A DNA stretch of 26,068 nt from JAKFFN01 sp036675025 (GTDB lineage Bacteria > Sumerlaeota > Sumerlaeia > Sumerlaeales > Sumerlaeaceae). Of this stretch, positions 7,808-15,077 are shown piece after piece. Location: the NCBI GenBank assembly GCA_036675025.1, contig JAKFFN010000157.1, positions 1-26,068 of the forward strand. The letters run 5' to 3'. Under the pieces are notes generated by a model. The model was given only the letters and a program-made list of their open reading frames with translations, did no database searches and was not told the origin of the DNA. Position 1 is the first letter of the stretch; the number at the start of each line of letters is the position of its first letter. The position numbers and the translations under genes were made by a program.

Positions 7808-7810
<3 letters not shown>
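6854..7810 (+). CDS. Beta-lactamase-fold serine hydrolase lacking the canonical Glu166
   Basis: The start at ATG 6854 gives 318 residues with a signal peptide (cleavage near GAVA-QV, residue 19); a longer frame to 6695 would overlap the previous gene and has no signal. Motifs are S105-T-Y-K108, S162-D-N164 and K268-T-G270. At the spacing where class A enzymes have the deacylation glutamate, residue 198 is leucine (KYLPRTRED); the nearest acids, E203-D204, align better with the later ERDTTTP segment. The fold and acylation machinery look intact but turnover may be slow, so it could be a penicillin-binding or sensor-like relative instead of a resistance enzyme. It probably shares a transcript with the complete class A enzyme upstream. 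Its stop codon TAG is the first three bases of a heptamer array. Confidence 0.85.
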
Positions 7811-7877
<67 letters not shown>

Positions 7878-7921
7878 CAAAAAAGCGGGTTTTACTGCAC
7901 GGATTTCGTATAGCCTGCGCA

Positions 7922-7942
7922 GGCGCGCTCCCTGAGGGCGCC
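7922..7942. other. GC-rich stem-loop in the convergent gap
   Basis: GGCGC-G-CTC and GAG-G-GCGCC pair around a CCT loop, giving 8 base pairs with one internal G/G mismatch, midway between two convergent genes. No clear T-run follows on either strand, so calling it a transcription terminator would be speculative. The rest of the 7878-7988 gap shows nothing recognisable. Confidence 0.4.
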
Positions 7943-7988
7943 GCGCGTGCCTGAGTTCAACCCCGGCAGCCGCGCTCTCAATCTTATA

Positions 7989-8009
7989 CATTCTACATTC
8001 TACATTCTA
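7989..8009 (-). repeat. Inverted heptamer repeats (TAGAATG on the minus strand)
   Basis: Three units CATTCTA (TAGAATG on the minus strand) are followed by a degenerate fourth (CTTTCTC). They belong to the same TAGAANG family as 7808-7877 but in opposite orientation. The TAG stop codon of the minus-strand oxidoreductase gene (8000-8002) is the start of one unit, and its last codons AGT-AGA-ATG are themselves repeat sequence. Confidence 0.85.
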
Positions 8010-9157
8010 CTTTCTCCATTCGTCGGCAGTTCTACTACCTGCTTTGCATCTTGGCTTTTTAAGGCGGCGTCGAAGAGGATGTGGCTTTGCAGGGCTTCTT
8101 CGGGGGTTACGCAGCCGAATTTATCACCGAGTTTGCCAGCCCGTTCCGCCAGGTAGCTTGCCCACATCTGGAGGAAACAATCGGGGAATCCGGCTTCGAA
8201 AATGCCGCCGGTAATTGTAGGCCAGGGGCCATGGAAGCCGAGGTCTATGCGGTTCCAGCTTTGTTCTTTGCCGCGCTCGAACACCCATAGGGCTTTTGTG
8301 TCTTTGGTGCTGTAACGCACGCCGCCGTCAGTCCCGAGGATCTCGATATACCAGGTGTTCGTCTCCCCGGGGGCGAGGCGTTTCATCTCGAATCGCACCG
8401 GCACTTCGACGCTCTGTATCCTGATGTCGGTATGCAGGGTTGCGTTGTCCCAGGTGTCGGCTGGTGCCATGCCGCCTTTGCCGTCGGGGCGCTGGGTGTA
8501 GATTTTCTGTAGCTGCGCATAAACCCGGCGCGGAAACCAACCCATTCGGAACGGCAGATGAATTGCGTGCATACCGAGGTCGCCCATCACGCCGATCTCG
8601 CCGCAGGTTTTGACCTGGCGCTTCCAGTTTACGGGTTTGGTAGGGTCAAGATCGCTGCTGTGGTGGAAGCCGGAGTGGACTTCGAGCAGGCGGCCAAACT
8701 GTCCGGCGCGGGCCATCTGCCAAACGCGCTGGGGGCCGGGCAGAAACGGAAATTCGGAACTGCAGCGGACGAACCGGCCAGACTCTCTAACGGCATTCAT
8801 GATATTGCGGGCGGCGGCGAGGTCGATGCCGAAGGGTTTTTCAGCGAGCAGATCTTTGCCAGCCTTCAGCACGTCAATGTAAATGGTTTCGTGGAGGTTG
8901 TGGGGCACGGCAACATAGACGACGTCGACATCGGGCGAGGCCAGGAGTTCGTGGTAATTGGCGGTAATCAGCTTTACGCCCGGTACCTGGCGGAACCACT
9001 CACGCTGGGGCTCGGCGAGGTCGCATACGGCGGTCAGTTCTGCTTTAACGGGAAAGTCCTGCAGAACAAACCAGCGGCCGATGGCGCTGGCCAGCTCGCG
9101 GCCCATGAGGCCTCCGCCGATGATGCCAATGCGGGCGGTGTGTGCGGTGGTGGTCAT
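8000..9157 (-). CDS. Gfo/Idh/MocA family NAD(P)-dependent oxidoreductase
   Basis: The 385-residue cytoplasmic protein has an N-terminal Rossmann fold with GIIGGGLMGRE (11-21) and the family lysine in E106-K-P108. A C-terminal alpha/beta domain carries GDLGMHAIH (192-200), with D193 and H197 in the usual substrate-binding and catalytic positions. The family oxidises or reduces sugars, inositols and related rings; the substrate cannot be told. ATG 9157 has GGGAG five bases upstream and overlaps the stop of the upstream FGGY kinase gene as ATGA, so the two are translationally coupled and likely act on one substrate. The last three sense codons come from heptamer repeat sequence, so the C-terminus (SRM) may be recently altered. 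Confidence 0.9.
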   Translation of the reverse strand: MTTTAHTARIGIIGGGLMGRELASAIGRWFVLQDFPVKAELTAVCDLAEPQREWFRQVPGVKLITANYHELLASPDVDVVYVAVPHNLHETIYIDVLKAGKDLLAEKPFGIDLAAARNIMNAVRESGRFVRCSSEFPFLPGPQRVWQMARAGQFGRLLEVHSGFHHSSDLDPTKPVNWKRQVKTCGEIGVMGDLGMHAIHLPFRMGWFPRRVYAQLQKIYTQRPDGKGGMAPADTWDNATLHTDIRIQSVEVPVRFEMKRLAPGETNTWYIEILGTDGGVRYSTKDTKALWVFERGKEQSWNRIDLGFHGPWPTITGGIFEAGFPDCFLQMWASYLAERAGKLGDKFGCVTPEEALQSHILFDAALKSQDAKQVVELPTNGESRM

Positions 9158-10587
9158 GCGGTCTCCCGGGTGTGATTTGGTTGAGTAGGTGCGTGGCCTG
9201 CAGGCTGGATGGAATCACTAATACTCACCATCGCGGCGGAGGCGGATTCAATATCGGGATACCAGCCGGCGCCGACGGCGGCAAGCACGGCGGCGCCGAG
9301 ACAACCGGCTTCTGTGCTGGCCGAACGGTAAACTGGGGCGTTGAGGCGATCGGCGATCATCTGCATCCAGAAGGTGCAGCGGGCGCCGCCGCCGGTGACG
9401 ATGATGCCCTGGGGAATGAGGTCGGGCTGGAGCGACTGGAGCATGCCATCAAGAAGATCAACCATGCTATGGAGAATGGCGCGGGTGTAGAGGCCGTGGT
9501 CGGCGACGGAGGTGTGGTTGTCGCTGAAGCCGGGGTTGTCGGGGAGTTCCCAGGGGCACAGGGTGGCGGTGGGCAGCGGGGTATCGGCGGGTACGGCCTC
9601 GGCGAGTTGCAGCAGTTGTTCGATGGAATGTTCGGGGGCGTAGGTGTCGCGGTACCAGTTTAGGGCGCGGGTGCCGTGGTTGTGCCAGGCGATGCGGTAA
9701 AAACCTTTGCCGTTCATGCCGGGTCCCATGCAGAGTTTTGGGTCGACCTCATAGCGATCATCAAGGCAGGTGGCGCAGAGGACTGTGCCGGTTGAGACGC
9801 TAAAGGGGGCGGTTTTGCCTGCGCCGGCGCCGATGGCAGCCACGTGGTGATCGAGGCTGCCCACGACAACCGGAATTCCGCAGGGGAGGCCGAAAAGTTC
9901 TGAGCCGGCGCGGCTGACGTGGCCAGCGGTGGTGGCGGGGTAGAGAAGCTGGGGGAGTTGCCGTTCCGAAATGCCGGCGGCGGCGACGGCTTCCGGCCAC
10001 CACTGGTTGCGGTTGATGTCCCACAGGCCAAGCAGTGCACAGCTGCCGCTGTCTCCGGTGCGGTTGCCGGTGAGATGGTACACGAGGTAATCAGGCAGTG
10101 TCATGATGTAGCGGGTGGCGACCCAGGTGTCGGGTTGATGTTTGCGGAACCAGTCGATGTTGGCAACCATCATTCCGGGTGCGATGTTGTTGAAGCCGAC
10201 GGTTTTGAGAAACTCGTCGGTGTCTGCGAGGGAGCGGTAGGCGGGGGGGAATTGTTTTTCGCGGTGGTCGGTCCACACAATAAGAGGCGTGAGCGGCTGG
10301 CCGTGGTCGTCGGCAAGGAGGAAGGTGTTGGCCTGGGTGGAGTAGGCAACGGCCTGGATGTCGGAGAGAGAAGCACTAGCCTGGTTGGCTGCGCCAGCGA
10401 TGGCAGTGTGCACCAGGTCGAGAAACTGCGTTACCGGCAGCTCTACCTTGCCAGAGGGATCGGTGTCATAGTTCGGCGAAGCTGAGCCTGTGCCTGCCAG
10501 TTTGCCGCTGGCAGTATAGAGGCAAGCCTTGTAGTTGGTAGTGCCAAGGTCGATACCCAGCACGAAGCCGTTTTCGGGATGAGACAT
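9154..10587 (-). CDS. FGGY-family carbohydrate kinase (xylulokinase-like)
   Basis: The 477-residue protein is a full-length FGGY kinase: phosphate-1 loop GIDLGTTNYK (11-20), catalytic base D246 in VGSLDHHVAAIGAG, and adenosine-binding block VTGGGARCTFWMQMIAD (397-413). It phosphorylates a sugar or polyol with ATP in the cytoplasm. Members include xylulo-, rhamnulo-, fuculo- and erythritol kinases, and I cannot choose among them. It is the first gene of a two-gene operon, overlapping the Gfo/Idh/MocA gene by four bases, and is divergent from the double-hydrolase gene across a 116-nt gap that may carry shared control sites. The ribosome binding site is poor: the GGGG run is about 12 bases before the ATG. 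Confidence 0.9.
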   Translation of the reverse strand: MSHPENGFVLGIDLGTTNYKACLYTASGKLAGTGSASPNYDTDPSGKVELPVTQFLDLVHTAIAGAANQASASLSDIQAVAYSTQANTFLLADDHGQPLTPLIVWTDHREKQFPPAYRSLADTDEFLKTVGFNNIAPGMMVANIDWFRKHQPDTWVATRYIMTLPDYLVYHLTGNRTGDSGSCALLGLWDINRNQWWPEAVAAAGISERQLPQLLYPATTAGHVSRAGSELFGLPCGIPVVVGSLDHHVAAIGAGAGKTAPFSVSTGTVLCATCLDDRYEVDPKLCMGPGMNGKGFYRIAWHNHGTRALNWYRDTYAPEHSIEQLLQLAEAVPADTPLPTATLCPWELPDNPGFSDNHTSVADHGLYTRAILHSMVDLLDGMLQSLQPDLIPQGIIVTGGGARCTFWMQMIADRLNAPVYRSASTEAGCLGAAVLAAVGAGWYPDIESASAAMVSISDSIQPAGHAPTQPNHTRETA

Positions 10588-10603
10588 TATTTATACGATC
10601 CCC

Positions 10604-10677
10604 GGTTGGTTTGCAAATGCTCATGCGGCCGCAGGGACCTAAAATCAAGCAGCGAGTTCCATAAGGGTTGATTTGCA
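10604..10677. promoter_or_regulatory. Direct repeat GGTTG(G/A)TTTGCA in a divergent control region
   Basis: GGTTGGTTTGCA at 10604-10615 and GGTTGATTTGCA at 10666-10677 match at 11 of 12 positions, 62 nt apart, in the short gap between the divergent kinase and hydrolase genes. The first copy extends into the palindrome TTTGCAAA. Each copy lies close to one of the two genes, as expected for a regulator controlling both. This is a candidate operator pair only; no regulator gene is nearby. Confidence 0.3.
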
Positions 10678-10687
10678 GGAAGCCATC

Positions 10688-10714
10688 ATGATGCTCAAAC
10701 GGCATGAGGCATAA
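10688..10714 (+). CDS. Possible 8-codon leader peptide overlapping the hydrolase start
   Basis: ATG 10688 has an excellent ribosome binding site (AGGAAG, 10677-10682, five-base spacer) and encodes MMLKRHEA before TAA at 10712-10714. It overlaps the hydrolase ATG at 10704, which has no binding site of its own and is the only ATG after the in-frame stop at 10689. It may load ribosomes for the hydrolase by coupling. Alternatively the true hydrolase start is here and the sequence carries a one-base frameshift, which would give the signal peptide a natural MMLKRH front. Confidence 0.35.
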   Translation: MMLKRHEA

Positions 10715-13100
10715 TGGGCATTTCGACACGCAGAAATATGGGTTACTCTATTTTGCTGCCGCTGCAGTGTTGGCGATGATCAACCCGGCCGGCGCGGCGG
10801 AACAGCTAAGCTTAGAGCGACAGAAGCAGTACCTGGAAGACAGCCGGGCGATCAACATCAAGGGGCGCGGGCGCTACCCGATGACGACGCTGCAGGACAA
10901 GACCTGGCGTGATTGGCAGGAGCGTACGGGAGAGCTGCCGCCGGATTTCGCGCTGATGCCGTCGAAGCCGTTTCTGCCTGATCCGCTGGTGCTTGAGGTG
11001 GAGGGAACCACGAGGCCCGTGGCAACGAAGGAAGATTGGGAGGCAAGGCGGCGGCAGATCAGGGAGCAATACCAGTACTGGGTATCAGGCAACATGCCGC
11101 CGGCGCCGACCAACCTGGAGGCGCATGTGCTGGAAGATCGCGTGGATCCTGAAGGTGCGCGGGTGCAGATGATTGAACTGCGGTTTGGTCCGGAGCATAA
11201 GGGGAAGATGACGTTTGAGCTGATCATTCCGCCGGGGGATGAGCCACGGCCAGTTTACCTGACGCAGTGGAATCACCGGGACTGGGCGCAACTGGCAGTG
11301 CGGCGGGGATACATCGGGTGCGTGTATGCGGGGGCGGATGTGAAGGATGACTCTGACAGCTACCATGCACTTTATCCGGGCTATGAATGGTCGCAGCTGA
11401 TGCGGCGGGCGTGGGGTGCATCGCGGGTGGTGGATTACCTGCTTACGCGGCAGGAGGTGAACAAGGAGCAGATTGCGATTACGGGTCACTCGCGCAACGG
11501 GAAGCAATCGCTGTGGGCTACGGCATTTGATGATCGCATCGGCGCAGTCATCAGCAGCAGCTGCGGCACGGGGGGCATCATGCCGTGGCGGTTTAGTGAT
11601 CCGCAGTATTGCAACGAGACGCTGGATTGGATTACGGGCGTGGCAAATGTGTGGTTTCAGCCGCGGCTGCGCTATTTCTTCGGGCGGGAAGATAAACTGC
11701 CGGTGGATCAGAACCTGCTGCTGGCGTGCATAGCGCCGCGGCCACTGCTGATGCATTACAGCCACATGGAACACCAGAGTAATGCATGGGCGGCGGAGCA
11801 GTGTTACCATTCGGTGAAGACGGCTTATGAATTCCTGGGTGAGCCGGAGAACATCAGCATGCTGCCGCGGCAGGGTGAGCATGCGGTGGCGGCGCGAGAC
11901 GTGGAGCAGGCGATTGATTTTCTGGACGCAAAGTTCGGCAGGCGGGATATCGAGTGGAAGACGCGGCTGCTGTTTGACTGGAATTTTGAGGATTGGGTGG
12001 CGGCGCACGCGGATGATGTGACTTCGGCAGCGGCGATGGAGTCGGTGGTATTGAAAGCCGGCTATGAGGACGTGGACGAGTTTCTCGAGCACAAGCAGCG
12101 GATGCGTCTGGCGCTGGATTGGCTGCTCGGTGAAGAGCCGGCGGGGGCGACGTCGTCGGAGATCGGTCCGACGCATCCGTCGCGGATCGACTGGATGGAC
12201 AGCATCACGGGTAGGCCGGAGCCGAAGAAGACGAAACGCATTGATATCGGGCCATACGCGGCAATGGGTGATCATTTGCCGGGAACACTTTATGTGCCGG
12301 TGAACGATGATGGGACTACGCGGAGTGCCGCGGGCGAGAAGCTGCCGGTGATCATTTACCTGCATCAGTACGCGTATGCACATGGCTATGCCCTGGGCTA
12401 CAGTGCGACCGGCGGGCGCGGATCGCAGCAGGTGTTTCAGCGGTTTACCGATGCCGGATTTGCGGTGTTTGCCATCGATATGTTCGGGTTTGGCACGCGG
12501 CTGATGGAGGCGCAAAATTTTTATCTGCGCCAGCCGGAATGGTCGAAGATGGGTAAGATGGTGAATGATGTTTCCGCGTGTGTGGATGCGTTGGAGACTT
12601 TTGATTTTGTCGACCAGGAATCTGTGTTTGTCGTGGGCGATACGATTGGGGGAATTGTGGGACTGATGGCGGCAGCGCAGGATGAGCGTATAGATGCGGT
12701 TGCTACCGTGGCAGCCTTTTCGCCGTGGCGGGCAAGCAATAGCCGCTATGAGAGCATTCGTGTGCATGCGCATCAGCATGGCTTCCTGCCGAGGCTGGGA
12801 TTGTTCGCCGATGAGCCGGGGTGTGTGCCGGTTGATTTCGGTGAGATCCTGGCATGCGTTGCTCCGCGGCCGTTGATGGTAATTGCGCCGGAACTGGATC
12901 GCCACAGCGATCCAGATGCAGTGGCCGAGGCGGTGAAGCCGGTTCAGGCAGTGTACGAGCTAATGGGGGCAGGAGATGCCTTCCAGGTTGAGACTCCGCG
13001 GGAGATCAACCGCATGACACCGGAAATGCAGAAGGCGATTATTGGCTTTCTGTCTGACATGCGAAGCCGCAACAGTGGAAGCGTAAGAAAGCCTCAGTAA
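10704..13100 (+). CDS. Secreted double alpha/beta-hydrolase: CE15-like esterase plus degenerate second domain
   Basis: The 798-residue product has a signal peptide (hydrophobic FAAAAVLAM, cleavage near AGA-AE, residue 31) and two alpha/beta-hydrolase domains. Domain 1 (about 80-420) has nucleophile elbow G261-H-S263-R-N-G-K267, matching the GCSRxGK/GHSRxGK signature of CE15 glucuronoyl esterases, and a likely catalytic H393 (RQGEHAV). CE15 enzymes cut ester bonds between lignin and glucuronic-acid side chains of xylan. Domain 2 (about 500-790) recalls acetyl-xylan esterase or dienelactone-hydrolase folds, but its elbow is G645-D-T647-I-G-G with threonine for serine, and asparagine (N769, PREINRMTPEMQ) stands where the histidine is expected. 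It is therefore probably inactive or altered. The gene is divergent from the sugar kinase operon. Confidence 0.85.
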   Translation: MRHNGHFDTQKYGLLYFAAAAVLAMINPAGAAEQLSLERQKQYLEDSRAINIKGRGRYPMTTLQDKTWRDWQERTGELPPDFALMPSKPFLPDPLVLEVEGTTRPVATKEDWEARRRQIREQYQYWVSGNMPPAPTNLEAHVLEDRVDPEGARVQMIELRFGPEHKGKMTFELIIPPGDEPRPVYLTQWNHRDWAQLAVRRGYIGCVYAGADVKDDSDSYHALYPGYEWSQLMRRAWGASRVVDYLLTRQEVNKEQIAITGHSRNGKQSLWATAFDDRIGAVISSSCGTGGIMPWRFSDPQYCNETLDWITGVANVWFQPRLRYFFGREDKLPVDQNLLLACIAPRPLLMHYSHMEHQSNAWAAEQCYHSVKTAYEFLGEPENISMLPRQGEHAVAARDVEQAIDFLDAKFGRRDIEWKTRLLFDWNFEDWVAAHADDVTSAAAMESVVLKAGYEDVDEFLEHKQRMRLALDWLLGEEPAGATSSEIGPTHPSRIDWMDSITGRPEPKKTKRIDIGPYAAMGDHLPGTLYVPVNDDGTTRSAAGEKLPVIIYLHQYAYAHGYALGYSATGGRGSQQVFQRFTDAGFAVFAIDMFGFGTRLMEAQNFYLRQPEWSKMGKMVNDVSACVDALETFDFVDQESVFVVGDTIGGIVGLMAAAQDERIDAVATVAAFSPWRASNSRYESIRVHAHQHGFLPRLGLFADEPGCVPVDFGEILACVAPRPLMVIAPELDRHSDPDAVAEAVKPVQAVYELMGAGDAFQVETPREINRMTPEMQKAIIGFLSDMRSRNSGSVRKPQ

Positions 13101-13107
13101 TTTTCTG

Positions 13108-13152
13108 ACGAAAGAACGCGAAGAAAAAAAGAAGAAGAAAAAGAGAAAGCGG
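13108..13152 (+). repeat. Purine-rich intergenic tract
   Basis: The tract after the hydrolase gene reads GACGAAAGAACGCGAAGAA followed by an A/G-only run to about 13150, similar in composition and wording (GCGAAGAA) to 6779-6850. It has no hairpin. The remaining sequence up to 13238 shows nothing beyond the ribosome binding site of the next gene. Confidence 0.35.
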
Positions 13153-13238
13153 TAATGCACCCCTAACCAGATGTCGCGTGTAAGCACAGAGGCGTCTGTC
13201 ATCTTCTTGTTGAACTTCTTAGTTAAGGGAGCGTGCCC

Positions 13239-13505
13239 TTGGAAACTTTAGGTATTGTCTTGTTAGGACTGGGAGGCATCGGAGCCTTCCTGTGCGGACT
13301 CTGGCTTCTCTTTTTGCAGTTTCAATCTTCGGTGATCTGGGGTATTGTGTGCGTGTTTTTGCCGTTAGCTTCCCTGGCCTGGATAGTTGTATACTGGGAT
13401 GAAGGCAAACAGCCATTCCTTTATGGCGTGGCCTTCGCGCTGTTGTTATTGGGCGGATCGGCATTGTCAGGGGTGCCGTTACGGTTTGATCTGCCGTCGC
13501 TGTAA
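13239..13505 (+). CDS. Small three-helix membrane protein, paralogue 1
   Basis: The product is 88 residues and nearly all hydrophobic: helix 1 LGIVLLGLGGIGAFLCGLWL, then QFQSS, helix 2 VIWGIVCVFLPLASLAWIVVY, then the conserved W-D/E-x-GK-x-PFLY loop, and helix 3 with LLLLGGS. TTG 13239 is chosen as the start: GGGAG lies seven bases upstream, and LETLG then aligns with MEILG, the start of the paralogue at 13633. GTG 13233 would sit only two bases from the binding site. The family is unknown to me; the IGAFxCGxWxLxxQFQSSxxWG core resembles small inner-membrane DUFs. It is probably co-transcribed with its paralogue 127 nt downstream. Confidence 0.7.
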   Translation: METLGIVLLGLGGIGAFLCGLWLLFLQFQSSVIWGIVCVFLPLASLAWIVVYWDEGKQPFLYGVAFALLLLGGSALSGVPLRFDLPSL

Positions 13506-13632
13506 GCAAGCGTTTCAAGGGCGGCTGTATCGAGCACAGTATTTTGAGTTGATTTTTGCTGGCCCTGGTGGTTCAAGGCGGGGCGTGGCTTGGGCCATGC
13601 TGCGTAGTACCATTTCATCGGGGTGAGCAACA

Positions 13633-13890
13633 ATGGAAATACTGGGTTCAATACTTATGGTGGTAGGCGGGCTGGGAGCGCTGGCCTGTGGCATCTGGAT
13701 GCTGATCCTGCAGTTTCAATCGTCGATTCTGTGGGGGCTGGCTTGCATCTTTGTTCCGTTTGTCGCACTCATCTGGTTGGCCATCTACTGGGAAGATGGC
13801 AAGTATCCATTCCTATATGCACTCGGCTTTTATGTGTTGCTGTTCGGCGGATCGTATATGGCGGGCCAGGAAGTGCCGCTGTTATCATAA
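13633..13890 (+). CDS. Small three-helix membrane protein, paralogue 2
   Basis: The product is 85 residues from ATG 13633, with GGGGTGAG about five bases upstream. It aligns without gaps over most of its length with the preceding gene: LGxxLxxxGGxGAxxCGxWxL, LQFQSSxxWG, IYWEDGKYPFLYALGF, LLFGGS. Identity is strongest in the QFQSS turn and the W-E/D-D/E-GK-x-PFLY loop, which are likely functional. The pair is an old tandem duplication. Function unknown; the protein is expected in the inner membrane. A strong terminator follows three bases after the stop. Confidence 0.75.
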   Translation: MEILGSILMVVGGLGALACGIWMLILQFQSSILWGLACIFVPFVALIWLAIYWEDGKYPFLYALGFYVLLFGGSYMAGQEVPLLS

Positions 13891-13893
13891 TAG

Positions 13894-13925
13894 AAACCCC
13901 GGGCGACTGGCGCTGCCCGGGGTTT
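13894..13925. terminator. Bidirectional rho-independent terminator
   Basis: AAACCCCGGGC pairs perfectly with GCCCGGGGTTT (11 bp) around a 10-nt loop. The A and T ends allow function on both strands, and it lies between the end of the small membrane protein gene (13890) and the convergent end of ddh (13961). Confidence 0.8.
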
Positions 13926-13960
13926 AAAGTTTTGAGTGGCTGGCGGTTACAGCGTTTCCT

Positions 13961-14947
13961 TTAGAGCATTTCTTTGCGCAGGTATGCACCACTCTTTGGT
14001 GAGAGCAGCCCTGGTGCAATATCAAATACTGTTTTTGCGCCGTTATCGCCGCTCTGGTTCAGGCGATATGCCGCCCGGGCATAGGCGACCAGGACGCTTG
14101 AGGTGAACTCCGGGTTGCTGTCGAGTTTCAGTGAGTACTCGATGTTGTGGCTATTGGCTGGCGATGTTTTGCCGCTGCGGATGACGAAGCCGCCGTGGGG
14201 CATGGCCGAATGCTTTTCGCGCAGTTCTTTTTCCGAGATGAAATTGACGGTGGTGTCGTAGTCGCTGAAGTAATCGGGCATGGTTACGATGGCACGCTCC
14301 ACTTCGGCGCGGTCAACGCCTTCTTCGAGTACCACATGGCATTCGCGGGTGTGTTTTTCCCGGGTGGTAAGTTCCGGCATTTCGCCGCTGCGGACTCGCT
14401 CTACAGCCGCGGGAACGGGAATGGTGTATTGCACTCCTGCACGCACGCCGTGCACGCGGCGAATGGCATCGGAGTGGCCCTGGCTTAGGCCGTGACCCCA
14501 GAATGTGTAGGTCGCGCCATCAGGCAGCACGGCTTCCCCGTACAGGCGGTTGATCGAAAACAGGCCGGGATCCCAGCCGACAGAAATAATGGCCGTGGTG
14601 CCGGCCCGGGTGGCGGCGGTTTCTACCGCGTCGAAATACTGCGGAATCTTTGCGTGGGTGTCAAAGCTGTCTACGGTATTAAAACGGGCTGCGAGGGCCG
14701 GTCCCTGGTCCGGCAGATCGCTCTTCGATCCGCCGCAGAGGATCAGCACGTCGATCTTGCCTTTGAAGCTTTCGATCTCGTCCAGGCTGTAGGCGCTTGC
14801 GCCTGCGGTTGACAGACTTAGTTCTGAAGGTGCGCGGCGGGTAAACACGCCTGCGAGTTCCATGTCGGTGTTATGAAGCAGCGCAGCCTCCACGCCGCGC
14901 CCAAGGTTGCCATATCCTACGATACCGATTCTGATCTTTGAAGTCAT
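13961..14947 (-). CDS. ddh: meso-Diaminopimelate D-dehydrogenase
   Basis: The 328-residue protein matches the usual length of about 326. Recognisable blocks, in order, are NADP-binding IGIVGYGNLGRGVE (7-20), CGGSKSDLPDQGP (71-83), NTVDSFDTHAKIP (90-102), SVGWDPGLFSINRLYGEA (122-139) and TFWGHGLSQGHSDAIRR (148-164). It makes meso-diaminopimelate from tetrahydrodipicolinate, ammonia and NADPH in one step, feeding lysine synthesis and DAP-type peptidoglycan. ATG 14947 follows GGAG at short spacing; GTG 14956 is an alternative giving three more residues. It is a single-gene unit, divergent from the isomerase gene and ending at a shared terminator. No other lysine genes are nearby. Confidence 0.95.
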   Translation of the reverse strand: MTSKIRIGIVGYGNLGRGVEAALLHNTDMELAGVFTRRAPSELSLSTAGASAYSLDEIESFKGKIDVLILCGGSKSDLPDQGPALAARFNTVDSFDTHAKIPQYFDAVETAATRAGTTAIISVGWDPGLFSINRLYGEAVLPDGATYTFWGHGLSQGHSDAIRRVHGVRAGVQYTIPVPAAVERVRSGEMPELTTREKHTRECHVVLEEGVDRAEVERAIVTMPDYFSDYDTTVNFISEKELREKHSAMPHGGFVIRSGKTSPANSHNIEYSLKLDSNPEFTSSVLVAYARAAYRLNQSGDNGAKTVFDIAPGLLSPKSGAYLRKEML

Positions 14948-15077
14948 TCTCTCCACTTTCTCTCTCTTGCGGGATTGCCGCCCAATGCACCTATTACGCC
15001 GGCCGGTGTTTCTTGTCTTGAAATTTAGCCTTTATGATCGCGCCATTTACCCATTAATAATGCCAGGGCGGAGACAG

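Noticed and set aside
11085..12905. 606-codon minus-strand frame inside the double hydrolase
   Set aside because: The composition (Arg, His and Pro-rich) is that of an antisense shadow; the plus-strand gene has a signal peptide and active-site motifs.
14907..15077. Longer start for the xylose isomerase-like gene
   Set aside because: The extension overlaps the ddh start region and does not look like this family; ATG 15078 has GGAG in place.
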